Below are positions 52,705 through 60,015 of a stretch of DNA of 64,000 bases, one piece after another. The stretch's first letter is position 1. The number at the start of each line of letters is the position of its first letter. Made by a program: the position numbers and the translations under genes. Location of the stretch: positions 62,001 to 126,000 of the forward strand of contig JAEZTF010000007.1 of assembly GCA_023443725.1 (NCBI GenBank), in the 5' to 3' direction. The notes under the pieces were generated by a model that did no database searches, had not been told where the DNA came from, and saw only the letters and a list, made by a program, of their open reading frames with translations. The DNA comes from Candidatus Parcubacteria bacterium (GTDB taxonomy: Bacteria > Patescibacteriota > Microgenomatia > UBA12405).

Positions 52705-53070
52705 ATGCCGTCGTCCAAGAAATCCAAAAAAAAGTTAAAAAAAATAATTTTATTATCAGGAATATCCCTAATAATCCTTATTATTTTGATTTCTTTTTTA
52801 ATCATTAGAAATAGATTCAAAAATCGTCAACTACCTTCTCAACCTCAAAATCAATCCGTTATCGTTCAAGAAATTGATTGGGCCACCGCCTCTAATTTAA
52901 TTAAAAATTGTCAAATTAGAGTTATTTTTCAAGCCAAAACTTTACAATTAAATCTTCGTGGGTTTGACAATCAACTTTATTACACTCTCGAGCCTAAATT
53001 TAATGATGTAGTTGAACTTGCCAAACAAGTTCAAGGCCCTTGTGACATTATTCAAATTGTCACCGAATAG
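52705..53070 (+). CDS. Hypothetical single-pass membrane protein
   Basis: 121 residues: Lys/Ser-rich start (1-12), one membrane helix (~13-34), a Gln/Pro-rich spacer and a small mixed alpha/beta domain (~50-121) with two Cys (NCQIR and GPCDI) that could pair if exported. No family recognised. Follows the tRNA cluster and the bistable hairpin region on the same strand. Confidence 0.6.
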   Translation: MPSSKKSKKKLKKIILLSGISLIILIILISFLIIRNRFKNRQLPSQPQNQSVIVQEIDWATASNLIKNCQIRVIFQAKTLQLNLRGFDNQLYYTLEPKFNDVVELAKQVQGPCDIIQIVTE

Positions 53071-53150
53071 TTTTTTAAGCTTGTTTTAAGTGTTAAAATT
53101 AATTATTAAAGTGAATATTGCTTGTTATAAATTATTTTGGAGGCCAATTT

Positions 53151-53453
53151 ATGAACATCAGGATCAAAGGCGTTAATTTAATAATTTCTTTCAAAGTCCG
53201 TCGTCTAATCAACGATAAATTCGTTGTCAAATTAGACCAGCTTCTCCCCCAATTTAATAACGAACTCAAAACTGCCTATCTTCATCTGGAAAAGAATAAA
53301 AAATACAAAAACTATATTGCTAAGTTCGATATGACCCTCCCTGGTCAAAAAAATAATTTCCACGCCGAAACTACTCATAAAGATCTGACTTCAGCCATTA
53401 CTGACCTTCGAGAAGCCATCGAAAAACAAATTAAAAAATACAAGCACGCTTAA
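53151..53453 (+). CDS. Ribosome hibernation factor-like protein (HPF/RaiA family)
   Basis: 100 residues from the ATG at 53151, which follows TGGAGG; an upstream ATG at 53118 lacks support. The fold pattern of S30AE proteins is visible: MNIRIKGVNLI, alternating strands with ELKTAYLHLEKNKKYKNYIAKFDMTLPGQ, then the helix DLTSAITDLREAIEKQIKKYK typical of HPF. Only the short N-terminal domain is present. It would dock at the ribosome decoding centre to idle it. Confidence 0.75.
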   Translation: MNIRIKGVNLIISFKVRRLINDKFVVKLDQLLPQFNNELKTAYLHLEKNKKYKNYIAKFDMTLPGQKNNFHAETTHKDLTSAITDLREAIEKQIKKYKHA

Positions 53454-53503
53454 ATTATCAACTTATACTTGATAAACGCGATAAACTTGATAAACTATCA
53501 ATC

Positions 53504-53683
53504 ATGTCTAAATCTAAAAAAACACCTCGAATTTTGTTGGCCTTAGTTTGTTCGGTTTGTGGTGCTCAAAACTACCTTACTGAAAAAAACAAAACCAATA
53601 CCCCTGACAAACTTAAATTTGTCAAATATTGTAAATGGTGTAAAAAACGCACTGAACACAAAGAATCTGCTAAACTAAAGTAA
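53504..53683 (+). CDS. rpmG: 50S ribosomal protein L33
   Basis: 59 residues read by hand from the ATG at 53504: MSKSKKTPRILLALVCSVCG, NYLTEKNK, KYCKWCKKRTEHKE. The C-x2-C pairs (CSVC and CKWC) form the zinc site of the zinc-bearing L33 type. Followed one base later by a small unknown gene. Confidence 0.93.
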   Translation: MSKSKKTPRILLALVCSVCGAQNYLTEKNKTNTPDKLKFVKYCKWCKKRTEHKESAKLK

Positions 53684-53684
53684 T

Positions 53685-53846
53685 ATGACTGACACTAAAG
53701 TCAAAAAAACTGACGAAAAAATCGTTCCTGAAACTACGGTTCCTAAATTCAATAAACCAGATTTTCAAAATCTTGGTGCCAATAAATTTAGACCAGTATT
53801 TAAAGCCACCGGACGCTTTCAGAGTATCAATCGTTCTCGCCGATAA
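53685..53846 (+). CDS. 53-residue hypothetical protein coupled to rpmG
   Basis: Starts one base after the rpmG stop, so it is almost certainly co-translated. The sequence begins MTDTKVKKTDEK and ends FKATGRFQSINRSRR: an acidic/Lys N-terminus, a Phe/Asn-rich middle and a basic tail. No Cys, no membrane segment. The basic end and its partner gene suggest ribosome or RNA contact; this is inference. Confidence 0.55.
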   Translation: MTDTKVKKTDEKIVPETTVPKFNKPDFQNLGANKFRPVFKATGRFQSINRSRR

Positions 53847-53855
53847 ACTCTAATT

Positions 53856-54374
53856 TTATTGTTTTTCGTATTGTTGCAATTCGTTGTATTTATATTCCAA
53901 TTTTATCCCTACTTTTTTAAACATCTCTTCTGATTCAGCCCCAGCATGATATTTTCTCTCACAAACAACTCTTTTTATTCCACAATTAATTAAAAGCATG
54001 GCACAAGTCCTGCACGGGGTCATCCGACAATATACTGTTGCCCCATCAATCGAAACCCCTAATTTAGCTGCCTGACAAATAGCATTCTGCTCTGCATGAA
54101 CTGTTCGTACACAATGTTCGGAAATTGACCCATCTTCATTAATCATTTTTTTATATTGATGACCAACCTCATCACAATGAGGCAAACCTTTTGGTGAACC
54201 AACATATCCAGTTACCAAAATTTGTTTATTCTTCACAATTACACATCCACTTCTACCTCGATCACAAGTGGCACGTTTAGAAATTGCTTCCATTACTTCC
54301 ATAAAATAATCATCCCAACTCGGTCTGACATATTTAGATACATTTACTGAACTTTTTTTATCTGTTTTTTTCAT
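53856..54374 (-). CDS. dCMP deaminase family protein
   Basis: 172 residues, zinc-dependent deaminase that turns dCMP into dUMP for dTTP synthesis. Zinc and catalytic residues: HAEQNAICQAA (HAE, ~91-93) and TPCRTCAMLL (PCxxC, ~118-122). RATCDRGRSGCVIV near the start is the usual first block of the family. Shares its start region with the kinase gene upstream (1-bp overlap). Confidence 0.93.
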   Translation of the reverse strand: MKKTDKKSSVNVSKYVRPSWDDYFMEVMEAISKRATCDRGRSGCVIVKNKQILVTGYVGSPKGLPHCDEVGHQYKKMINEDGSISEHCVRTVHAEQNAICQAAKLGVSIDGATVYCRMTPCRTCAMLLINCGIKRVVCERKYHAGAESEEMFKKVGIKLEYKYNELQQYEKQ

Positions 54375-54934
54375 TATTTATGATCAATAATTTGTAATAT
54401 TTTTTCAATTTTTTCATTTAATTCTTCCAATGATCCATTATTATCAATTACAAAATCAGCTCTTTTAATACATTCACTTAGATTTTGTTTATTTGGATCA
54501 ATTGAAACCATTTCTCTTTGTTCATCAGCTAAAAACTTTTCAAAACTAACATTATCCGTTGATGTACCTCGTGTAGAAATTCTCATATATCTTATTTTAG
54601 GATCAGCATCTACAGCTAACAAAGTAAAATTACCTTTTTTTCTTAATGTTTCAATTTCTCCAATAGTTCTCAAACTCTCAATTACAGTATTGTCTTCAGA
54701 ATTTAAAGCCCTATTAAATAATTCTTCTGCAATAAACCCAGGACCAAATTTTTCTCTTAAATCATTAGCAACATTCACCATACTATCACGATTGTTTTCT
54801 AATCCTCTTTTTTTTATTTCTTCAATCAAAAAATCCCTAGCCGAAAAATGTTTAAAATTTTTATTTTTAACTAGATATTCAACTACGGTACCTTTCCCTG
54901 CTCCTAATGTTCCTGTAATACCAATTATTATCAT
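54374..54934 (-). CDS. P-loop nucleotide kinase-like protein
   Basis: 186 residues. GITGTLGAGKGTVVEYL (~4-20) is the Walker A loop; FSARDFLIEEIKKRG, VIESLRTIGEIETLR and VDADPKIRYMRISTRG follow the pattern of dephospho-CoA kinase and archaeal AAA_18 proteins. The next gene is a dCMP deaminase, which would favour a nucleotide kinase role; coenzyme A synthesis is the alternative. Confidence 0.65.
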   Translation of the reverse strand: MIIIGITGTLGAGKGTVVEYLVKNKNFKHFSARDFLIEEIKKRGLENNRDSMVNVANDLREKFGPGFIAEELFNRALNSEDNTVIESLRTIGEIETLRKKGNFTLLAVDADPKIRYMRISTRGTSTDNVSFEKFLADEQREMVSIDPNKQNLSECIKRADFVIDNNGSLEELNEKIEKILQIIDHK

Positions 54935-54984
54935 TCTGGTATCAATTTACCATCAATTTAGGCTCAAAACAATCTATCATTTTT

Positions 54985-55034
54985 AAAAAAAATATGCCCA
55001 ATATAAAAGTTTTTTCAAACTCCCATATTGGGCA
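54985..55034 (-). terminator. Terminator after the zinc-ribbon gene
   Basis: TGCCCAATAT (54995-55004) pairs perfectly with ATATTGGGCA (55025-55034), with a T8 run on the minus strand just after. Confidence 0.85.
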
Positions 55035-55066
55035 CTCACCAAAATCCCTACACTTTATAAATTTTC

Positions 55067-55249
55067 TTAGCTATTGGCTACAGCTTTTTCTTCAGCATTT
55101 TTCGAACGCTTTTTCAACTGACGCCGCAGATCATTTTCTCTTTCTGAAGGACTTCTCCTTCCTGAATTAGCTTGTAGCATGCGACCTCCACATTTACCAC
55201 ATACCGTCTGGCTGTTTTGGACTTTCCCACATTTACTACATCTTGGCAT
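55067..55249 (-). CDS. Small zinc-ribbon protein with basic tail
   Basis: 60 residues from the ATG at 55249, which follows a strong AAAAGGAG; the longer start at 55267 is not supported. MPRCSKCGKVQNSQTVCGKCGG is a two-CxxC zinc ribbon; the rest (RRSPSERENDLRRQLKKRSKN) is highly charged. Possible nucleic-acid or ribosome contact. G+C-richer than its neighbours, with its own terminator, like the genes at 14120, 17102, 59151 and 60016. Confidence 0.7.
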   Translation of the reverse strand: MPRCSKCGKVQNSQTVCGKCGGRMLQANSGRRSPSERENDLRRQLKKRSKNAEEKAVANS

Positions 55250-55374
55250 AAATAATCTCCTTTTCATTCAGTTGTTTTATTTTATCGGTAAAGTGCAAGG
55301 GATTTCTTAAAAAGAAAAGATACTTTCAAAAACTATATTTCAAAAGTAATAGTTCGTATTCTATACCATCTTGT

Positions 55375-55393
55375 GCAGGTTCGCCAGGAGTCG
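55375..55393. repeat. Copy of the tRNA-Trp 3' end (att-like site)
   Basis: 19 bases match 56024-56042, the 3' part of tRNA-Trp including the discriminator base and half of the T arm, with one mismatch, in the same orientation. The two copies bound a ~650-bp segment holding only the methyltransferase gene. Confidence 0.6.
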
Positions 55394-55407
55394 TCTCAAT
55401 TTATTAT

Positions 55408-56019
55408 CTATTTTCTTCCTATATACGAAACAATACCGTAATATTTCAAAAATTCTTTAGTTCTATTACTATCCCAAAAATATAAGTCATGTGCCAAGAT
55501 CGTTTCAAAACCATTAAACAAATTTTGAACCTGTACTAAAGATAAATTGCTTCTAATTGTGTTTAAATAATCATCTGTAGGGAAATTACTTCTGTTTGCT
55601 GTAGGGTCTCTGTCTGACAACATTGAAACATATATTACTCCTCCCTTCTTTAACCCCTGTTTCATTTTTTCAACCGCCTTCTCTACACCAGCTTCGTCCA
55701 AGTGATGTAAAACCATTGAGCATAGAATCAAATCATATTCATCACTCTTCATTTCAAAATCCAATATGTCTGAAACATGAAAATCACAATTAGGATATTC
55801 TCTTGATAATTCACTAATAGCATAACTAGAAATGTCTATTCCGCTGACTTCAAATCCACTATCAATTAATGTTTTTATATTTGGTCCTAAGCCAACACCT
55901 ACATCAAGTGCTTTACCTTTATTAATAACATCCAAATACTTAAATAGATCTAATACCTCTTTAGATTGATATTGTTTTTCTCTGTAATCACGATCATAAA
56001 AAGACTCTATTTTGTTCAT
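55408..56019 (-). CDS. SAM-dependent methyltransferase directly after tRNA-Trp
   Basis: 203 residues. ALDVGVGLGPNIKTLIDSG (~38-56) is the SAM loop, GIDISSYAISEL the acidic strand, YDLILCSMVLHHLDEAGVEKA the motif IV region. Matches Methyltransf_11/25 proteins; substrate unknown. The ATG lies two bases after the encoded CCA of tRNA-Trp, so end processing of the tRNA would leave a leaderless mRNA. The segment is bounded by a repeat of the tRNA end, suggesting integration. Confidence 0.85.
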   Translation of the reverse strand: MNKIESFYDRDYREKQYQSKEVLDLFKYLDVINKGKALDVGVGLGPNIKTLIDSGFEVSGIDISSYAISELSREYPNCDFHVSDILDFEMKSDEYDLILCSMVLHHLDEAGVEKAVEKMKQGLKKGGVIYVSMLSDRDPTANRSNFPTDDYLNTIRSNLSLVQVQNLFNGFETILAHDLYFWDSNRTKEFLKYYGIVSYIGRK

Positions 56020-56021
56020 TT

Positions 56022-56095
56022 TGGCAGGTCCGCCAGGAGTCGAACCTGGAAAAGCAGTTTTGGAGACTGCTGTGATACCATTTCACCACAGACCT
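56022..56095 (-). tRNA. tRNA-Trp (CCA)
   Basis: Minus strand: acceptor AGGTCTG/CGGACCT, D stem GTGA/TCAC, anticodon stem GCAGT/ACTGC with loop CTCCAAA, T arm CCAGG/CCTGG with TTCGACT. Discriminator G and an encoded CCA (56024-56022), unlike the other tRNAs here. Confidence 0.95.
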
Positions 56096-56126
56096 AAAGT
56101 AAAGGAATTTTACCCTAAAACTAAGT

Positions 56127-56750
56127 CTAATTCAAAGTTAAGATTTTTTTGATTCCTATTAAAATATCTTTTGGAGTTTCGGCAATGAAGTCAACTCCAT
56201 TTCTTTCTAATCTTTCCTTTTCATGTAACCCCCACAAAACTCCAATTGCTTTCATTTTTACTTCATGAGCTTCTTTCACATCTCCTACACTATCAGTTAC
56301 CAATAAAGTTTCTTTTGGTTTAATTTTGAATTCTTCAAAAACCATTTTAAACTTCTCCACTTTACTCGGATTAGTCTTTCTAGCCATAATTCTAGTAATA
56401 TATTTATCTAAATTATGTTCTTTTAAATAAATTTCTATTGCTTCTTCATCAGCTGAAGACACAATTATTATTTTAAATTTCTGTTTTATTAATTCTTTGA
56501 ATATATCTTCTATCCCTTCAATCGGAATCAATTTTGTTACTCTTTTTGAGTATTGTTCAAAATAATAAACTTCACTTCCATTACCTTCTTCCTCTCTCAA
56601 TTTTTTACTATAAACATTTCCTTCTGCCCAATCCTGAATTTCTGAATATTCAACATTACCAAAATATTCTTGGTTTATAGTTAAACCCATTTCCAGAGTA
56701 TCAACAATAACTCCGTCAAAATCAAACATAACTATTTTATTTTTCTTCAT
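56127..56750 (-). CDS. HAD-family hydrolase
   Basis: 207 residues from the ATG at 56750 (an ATG at 56759 is also in frame). VMFDFDGVIVDT (~7-18) holds the nucleophile and acid Asp; IIIVSSADEEA is motif II; the Lys and LLVTDSVGDVKEA form motifs III and IV. The cap region is the beta-phosphoglucomutase/phosphoglycolate-phosphatase type. Substrate cannot be fixed from sequence. Overlaps the acyltransferase gene by 14 bp. Confidence 0.85.
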   Translation of the reverse strand: MKKNKIVMFDFDGVIVDTLEMGLTINQEYFGNVEYSEIQDWAEGNVYSKKLREEEGNGSEVYYFEQYSKRVTKLIPIEGIEDIFKELIKQKFKIIIVSSADEEAIEIYLKEHNLDKYITRIMARKTNPSKVEKFKMVFEEFKIKPKETLLVTDSVGDVKEAHEVKMKAIGVLWGLHEKERLERNGVDFIAETPKDILIGIKKILTLN

Positions 56751-57810
56751 AAAACTCAATTTTATTTAATAGTTTTTGAATTTTAATCTTATCAAAAAAT
56801 TTATCCAAAAACATCTTTTCTAAAAATTTTCGTAAAATATCAATTCCAAATCCTAATATAAATATTATTATTGCCACTAACAATAAATAAAATCCAAAAT
56901 AATTAAAATTAGCAAAATGTTTAATATTGAAAATTTGATACCACAAATAAGACCAAATAGGTCCATCATGAAATAAATATATTCCCAAAGTAGTTGAAGC
57001 CAATAAGTTTATTAATTTATTATTCTTTATCTCAAGGTTTTTAAACAAGAAAAATAATGATATTGACCAAATCAACATCAAAAAAGAATTTGGTCTCCAA
57101 AAATAATTAGCACTAATTCCCGGTATTTTAAAAAATTCGATTATTAAAATAGGTAAAATGATTAACATTGTTGAAGCTAAAAATATTAATATTGAATTCT
57201 TTAATTTGTTAAAAAATTTCGGCAAAAACAGTCTTGTATAGGCTCCAAACAAAAACATCATTACTCCCCAGATAAATCGACTAAAAAACAAATAACTCTC
57301 AGTTTCGTTTGTTTTAAAACCCAATATTGTCGGCCAGAAAGACCAAATAAATGTCATTAAAAATAAAACCATCGACATTTGTTTCTTTGAAAGAGTTAAT
57401 ATCGTTTTTTTTAAAACTGGAGAGAATAAATAAATTAAAATATAAACACTTAAAAACCAATAAGCCCCATTCAACACTGGTAAAAATGCTCTTGGTAACC
57501 ACCAATCAATTCCAGAATTATTTCCAGTAACTTTCAACAAAAAAACTCCAAATAATATATAAAAACTTGCTTCCAAGGAGACTTTAATTACTTTTATCCA
57601 CTTAAAATTATTTTCTAAAAAGAAATATCCTGAAATTAAAATAAAACAACTCACTCCTAATTCTCCTAACATGTCCAAAAAATCAACTAAAATTTTGTTA
57701 AAACTCAAAGTCGAATATCCCACTCCGCTATGCCAAACCGAATGGTACAGAATAATACACACTATACTTACAATTCTCAGCAATTCAAAATTAGATTTTC
57801 TAGAGTTCAT
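56737..57810 (-). CDS. Acyltransferase 3 family membrane protein
   Basis: 357 residues from the ATG at 57810. A longer frame from 57861 exists but its extra residues come from reading across the tRNA-Ala. About ten membrane segments; SNFELLRIVSIVCIILYHSVWHSG carries the conserved Arg and His of this group, and GELGVSCFILISGYFF is the next block. Such proteins O-acetylate surface glycans. Starts 9 bp after tRNA-Ala. Confidence 0.87.
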   Translation of the reverse strand: MNSRKSNFELLRIVSIVCIILYHSVWHSGVGYSTLSFNKILVDFLDMLGELGVSCFILISGYFFLENNFKWIKVIKVSLEASFYILFGVFLLKVTGNNSGIDWWLPRAFLPVLNGAYWFLSVYILIYLFSPVLKKTILTLSKKQMSMVLFLMTFIWSFWPTILGFKTNETESYLFFSRFIWGVMMFLFGAYTRLFLPKFFNKLKNSILIFLASTMLIILPILIIEFFKIPGISANYFWRPNSFLMLIWSISLFFLFKNLEIKNNKLINLLASTTLGIYLFHDGPIWSYLWYQIFNIKHFANFNYFGFYLLLVAIIIFILGFGIDILRKFLEKMFLDKFFDKIKIQKLLNKIEFYEEK

Positions 57811-57819
57811 TTTTTTTAG

Positions 57820-57892
57820 TGGACCCAAGGGGACTCGAACCCCTGACCTTCCCCATGCCATGGGGACGCGCTACCAACTACGCTATGGGCCC
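57820..57892 (-). tRNA. tRNA-Ala (GGC)
   Basis: Minus strand: acceptor GGGCCCA/TGGGTCC, anticodon stem TCCCC/GGGGA with loop ATGGCAT, T stem CAGGG/CCCCT-type with TTCGAGT loop. CCA not encoded. First gene of the tRNA-Ala to tRNA-Trp transcript. Confidence 0.93.
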
Positions 57893-57977
57893 TTTCAGGT
57901 TACATATTCTATCAAAAATTTTTTTATGCTACCATGTAGCTAGTCAACTAAATTAAAAGTTTATTTTTCATAAATTT

Positions 57978-58853
57978 ATGATTAAAAAAGCTGTTATAGC
58001 CGCTGCTGGCCGCGGAACTCGTTTTCTTCCTGTCGTTAAAACATACCCCAAAGAACTTATTGCTGTTTTAGAAAAACCAAATATTCAATATTTAGTTGAA
58101 GAAGCCATTGGTGCTGGTGTTACCGAAATTGCCATCGTTCATCGAACTGGTGAAGATTCAATTGAAAAATATTTCACTCCAGATCAAGATCTTGAGGACT
58201 ATCTTATCAAAAATAATAAACTTAGTTATTTAGATAGCCTTAAAGCTATTTGGTCAAAAGCTAAAATTACTTTTATTGCTCAACCTCTTAATCTTCCTTA
58301 CGGTAATGGTTCTCCCCTTTTAGCTGCAAAAAACTTTATTGATGGTCAAGATTTTATTTATATGTTTGGTGATGATTTAACTTTAGAACCAGTTCCCGGA
58401 CAATTCTTGTCTAGAATGATTGCTACATATGAAAAATATCAACCAGCTGAAGTTATCGCTGTCAAAGATGTTGGCCGTGAAGAAATTGTTCGCTATGGTT
58501 CTGCTCAATATATGAATGATTCACAATATCCTAACCGTATTTCAGCTATGTTAGAAAAACTTCCGGCCGATCAAGCTCCTTCTACTTTTGCTCAAGGTGG
58601 TCGTTTCGTAGTTTCTGCTAAAGTTATTTCTATTTTAGAATCACAAGAGCTTTCTCGAGATAATGAACTTTGGTTTGCTGACGCTAGCAACACCATGGCC
58701 AAAAATGATGTCGTTATGACTCAAGCTTTTGAAGGTGAAGAAGATTGGGTCACTACTGGTGATCCTCTTCGTTGGCTCAAAGCTAATATATTGTTAGCTA
58801 TAAAATATTCTCCATACAAAGACGACCTTCGTGAATTTTTAAAAACTTTATAA
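57978..58853 (+). CDS. galU: UTP-glucose-1-phosphate uridylyltransferase
   Basis: 291 residues. AAAGRGTRFLPVVKTYPKELIAVLEKPNIQYLVEEA (~8-43) has the nucleotide-binding GxGTRFLP and the PKE(L/M) block; MFGDDLTLEP holds the metal-binding Asp. Makes UDP-glucose, the entry point for the glycan and glycolipid enzymes in this window. Followed by a good terminator. Confidence 0.92.
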   Translation: MIKKAVIAAAGRGTRFLPVVKTYPKELIAVLEKPNIQYLVEEAIGAGVTEIAIVHRTGEDSIEKYFTPDQDLEDYLIKNNKLSYLDSLKAIWSKAKITFIAQPLNLPYGNGSPLLAAKNFIDGQDFIYMFGDDLTLEPVPGQFLSRMIATYEKYQPAEVIAVKDVGREEIVRYGSAQYMNDSQYPNRISAMLEKLPADQAPSTFAQGGRFVVSAKVISILESQELSRDNELWFADASNTMAKNDVVMTQAFEGEEDWVTTGDPLRWLKANILLAIKYSPYKDDLREFLKTL

Positions 58854-58862
58854 TAAAAATTT

Positions 58863-58904
58863 ACCGAGAATTCATTATTATGATGGACTCTCGGTATTTT
58901 TTTT
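58863..58904 (+). terminator. galU terminator
   Basis: ACCGAGA (58863-58869) pairs with TCTCGGT (58889-58895), followed by ATTTTTTTT. Confidence 0.85.
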
Positions 58905-58926
58905 AGTCTATTTCTATCCTATAATC

Positions 58927-58955
58927 TTGACAAAGTGACATTTTTATGCTAGTAT
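58927..58955 (+). promoter_or_regulatory. Promoter for the gene at 59151
   Basis: TTGACA (58927-58932), 17-bp spacer ending ATGC, TAGTAT (58950-58955). The 21 bases at 58914-58934, reaching through the -35, are identical to 59717-59737 before the next module. Confidence 0.8.
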
Positions 58956-59045
58956 TTTAGTTGAATTAATAAAAATAAATCTTAAAAAGCTTAAGACAAA
59001 TTTTTATTAAAGTACCTTAACAGTTTTAGTGAATAAAAAGCTTTT

Positions 59046-59098
59046 TATAAGCTTGCTACTTGGAAATCATTTATTGGTTTCCAGCTACCAAGCTTATA
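59046..59098 (+). promoter_or_regulatory. Structured leader element, copy 1
   Basis: Outer helix TATAAGCTTG/CAAGCTTATA (10 bp), internal loop CTACTT facing AGCTAC, inner helix GGAAATCA/TGGTTTCC, loop TTTAT. Lies in the ~190-base leader of the gene at 59151. The second copy at 59883 keeps shape and loops while the helix bases change in pairs. Confidence 0.75.
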
Positions 59099-59150
59099 GA
59101 AAGAAGCATTGGATAACAGAAAATAAAAAAATAGAAGGAGAATCACAATT

Positions 59151-59594
59151 ATGGAAAACAAGAATCAAGTTTCAACAGACACTTCCAGCCACGGAATTCA
59201 CTACCAAGCAAAACCTCGAACCGTCCTCGTGTGGATGGTGTTGGGTTTCTTCGCCCTGATGCTCATTACCGCCGTCATCTGTAACCTGTACTATGGTTAC
59301 CAATATGATCTGGCAAGAGCAAAGGAAGGAGAACAAGTAGTACTTTCATTGAATGAGCCATTTATGGTTATCGGCCTCGGGCTGTTGATCTATGGTATCA
59401 TCGCGGCTTATACCGCAATGTCTTACCACAATGGTAAGATTGAGATCAAGGAGAATACTTCCAAATTTGGAAAAGGTCTCTTTTTGGTCTACATTTCCAC
59501 ATGGAATGTAATTATTCCATTGGTTATGGGCTTCGCTATCTCCTTGGCTGATTACCTTGAATGGACAATTTCAATCATATTAAACATTCACTAA
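59151..59594 (+). CDS. Membrane protein, G+C-richer module 1
   Basis: 147 residues with three membrane segments (about 24-47, 71-92 and 110-138), a Ser/Thr-rich cytoplasmic start, and a loop with DLARAKEGEQVVLSLNEP. No family recognised. Codon use is unlike the AT-rich neighbours (CTG, ATC, GCC are common). Expression signals are all strong: consensus promoter, long structured leader, AGAAGGAGA ribosome site and a long terminator. Nothing nearby suggests a job. Confidence 0.75.
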   Translation: MENKNQVSTDTSSHGIHYQAKPRTVLVWMVLGFFALMLITAVICNLYYGYQYDLARAKEGEQVVLSLNEPFMVIGLGLLIYGIIAAYTAMSYHNGKIEIKENTSKFGKGLFLVYISTWNVIIPLVMGFAISLADYLEWTISIILNIH

Positions 59595-59607
59595 GCTGCC
59601 CTGAAAA

Positions 59608-59706
59608 GAGGCTGGGATCATTCGTATGAGTTTGTAAAAAGTTTTGTTGACAATCTGATTGTCACACTACAATTTACTCTTTCATACGAACCCCAGCCTC
59701 CTTTTT
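59608..59706 (+). terminator. Long hairpin terminator of module 1
   Basis: GAGGCTGGG (59608-59616) pairs with CCCAGCCTC (59692-59700), TTCGTATGA (59621-59629) with TCATACGAA (59682-59690), plus an inner TTGACAAT/ATTGTCA hairpin; CTTTTTT follows. Confidence 0.85.
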
Positions 59707-59729
59707 TATCTCAACACTATCCTATAATC

Positions 59730-59758
59730 TTGACAAATCGCCTATTTTAGGCTATAAT
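59730..59758 (+). promoter_or_regulatory. Consensus promoter for the gene at 60016
   Basis: Perfect TTGACA (59730-59735), 17-bp spacer, TATAAT (59753-59758). Probably among the strongest promoters in the window. Confidence 0.85.
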
Positions 59759-59882
59759 CCCCTCGATACTTAAAAAGTATCAAATTTTAACAAAGTAAAA
59801 CTAAAAGAATCAAAAATTGCTTTTGGTTAAAAGTTTTACAGCACGTTAAAAATCTGTAGAAGTTAGAAGACTAACCTTAAAA

Positions 59883-59933
59883 GTAAGTCTGTTATTTGGA
59901 AACTATTTATTAGTTTCCAGTTATCAGACTTAC
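59883..59933 (+). promoter_or_regulatory. Structured leader element, copy 2
   Basis: Outer helix GTAAGTCTG/CAGACTTAC, internal loop TTATTT facing AGTTAT, inner helix GGAAACTA/TAGTTTCC, loop TTTAT. It lies in a ~250-base leader (59765-60015) that also holds GTAAAACT/AGTTTTAC and GTTAG/CTAAC helices and no open frame. Confidence 0.75.
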
Positions 59934-60015
59934 CTAAAAGGTAAAGTTTCTGTTGATATATATTTCCCCTTTATAACAGGCAAAACCTGATTTTATAGAA
60001 AGGAGGCGACACAAT

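Noticed and set aside
53708..53730. Second hammerhead core (CTGACGA)
   Set aside because: No stem II or GAAA follows and it lies within a coding frame. CTGATGA matches near 1590 (minus) and 15023 also lack stem II and GAAA.
57811..57861. N-terminal extension of the acyltransferase (start at 57861)
   Set aside because: The extra residues are a translation of the tRNA-Ala gene; the ATG at 57810 matches the family start.
59029..59259. Open frame overlapping the leader and start of the gene at 59151
   Set aside because: It runs through the structured leader, lacks a ribosome site, and the frame from 59151 has clear membrane segments and a strong Shine-Dalgarno.
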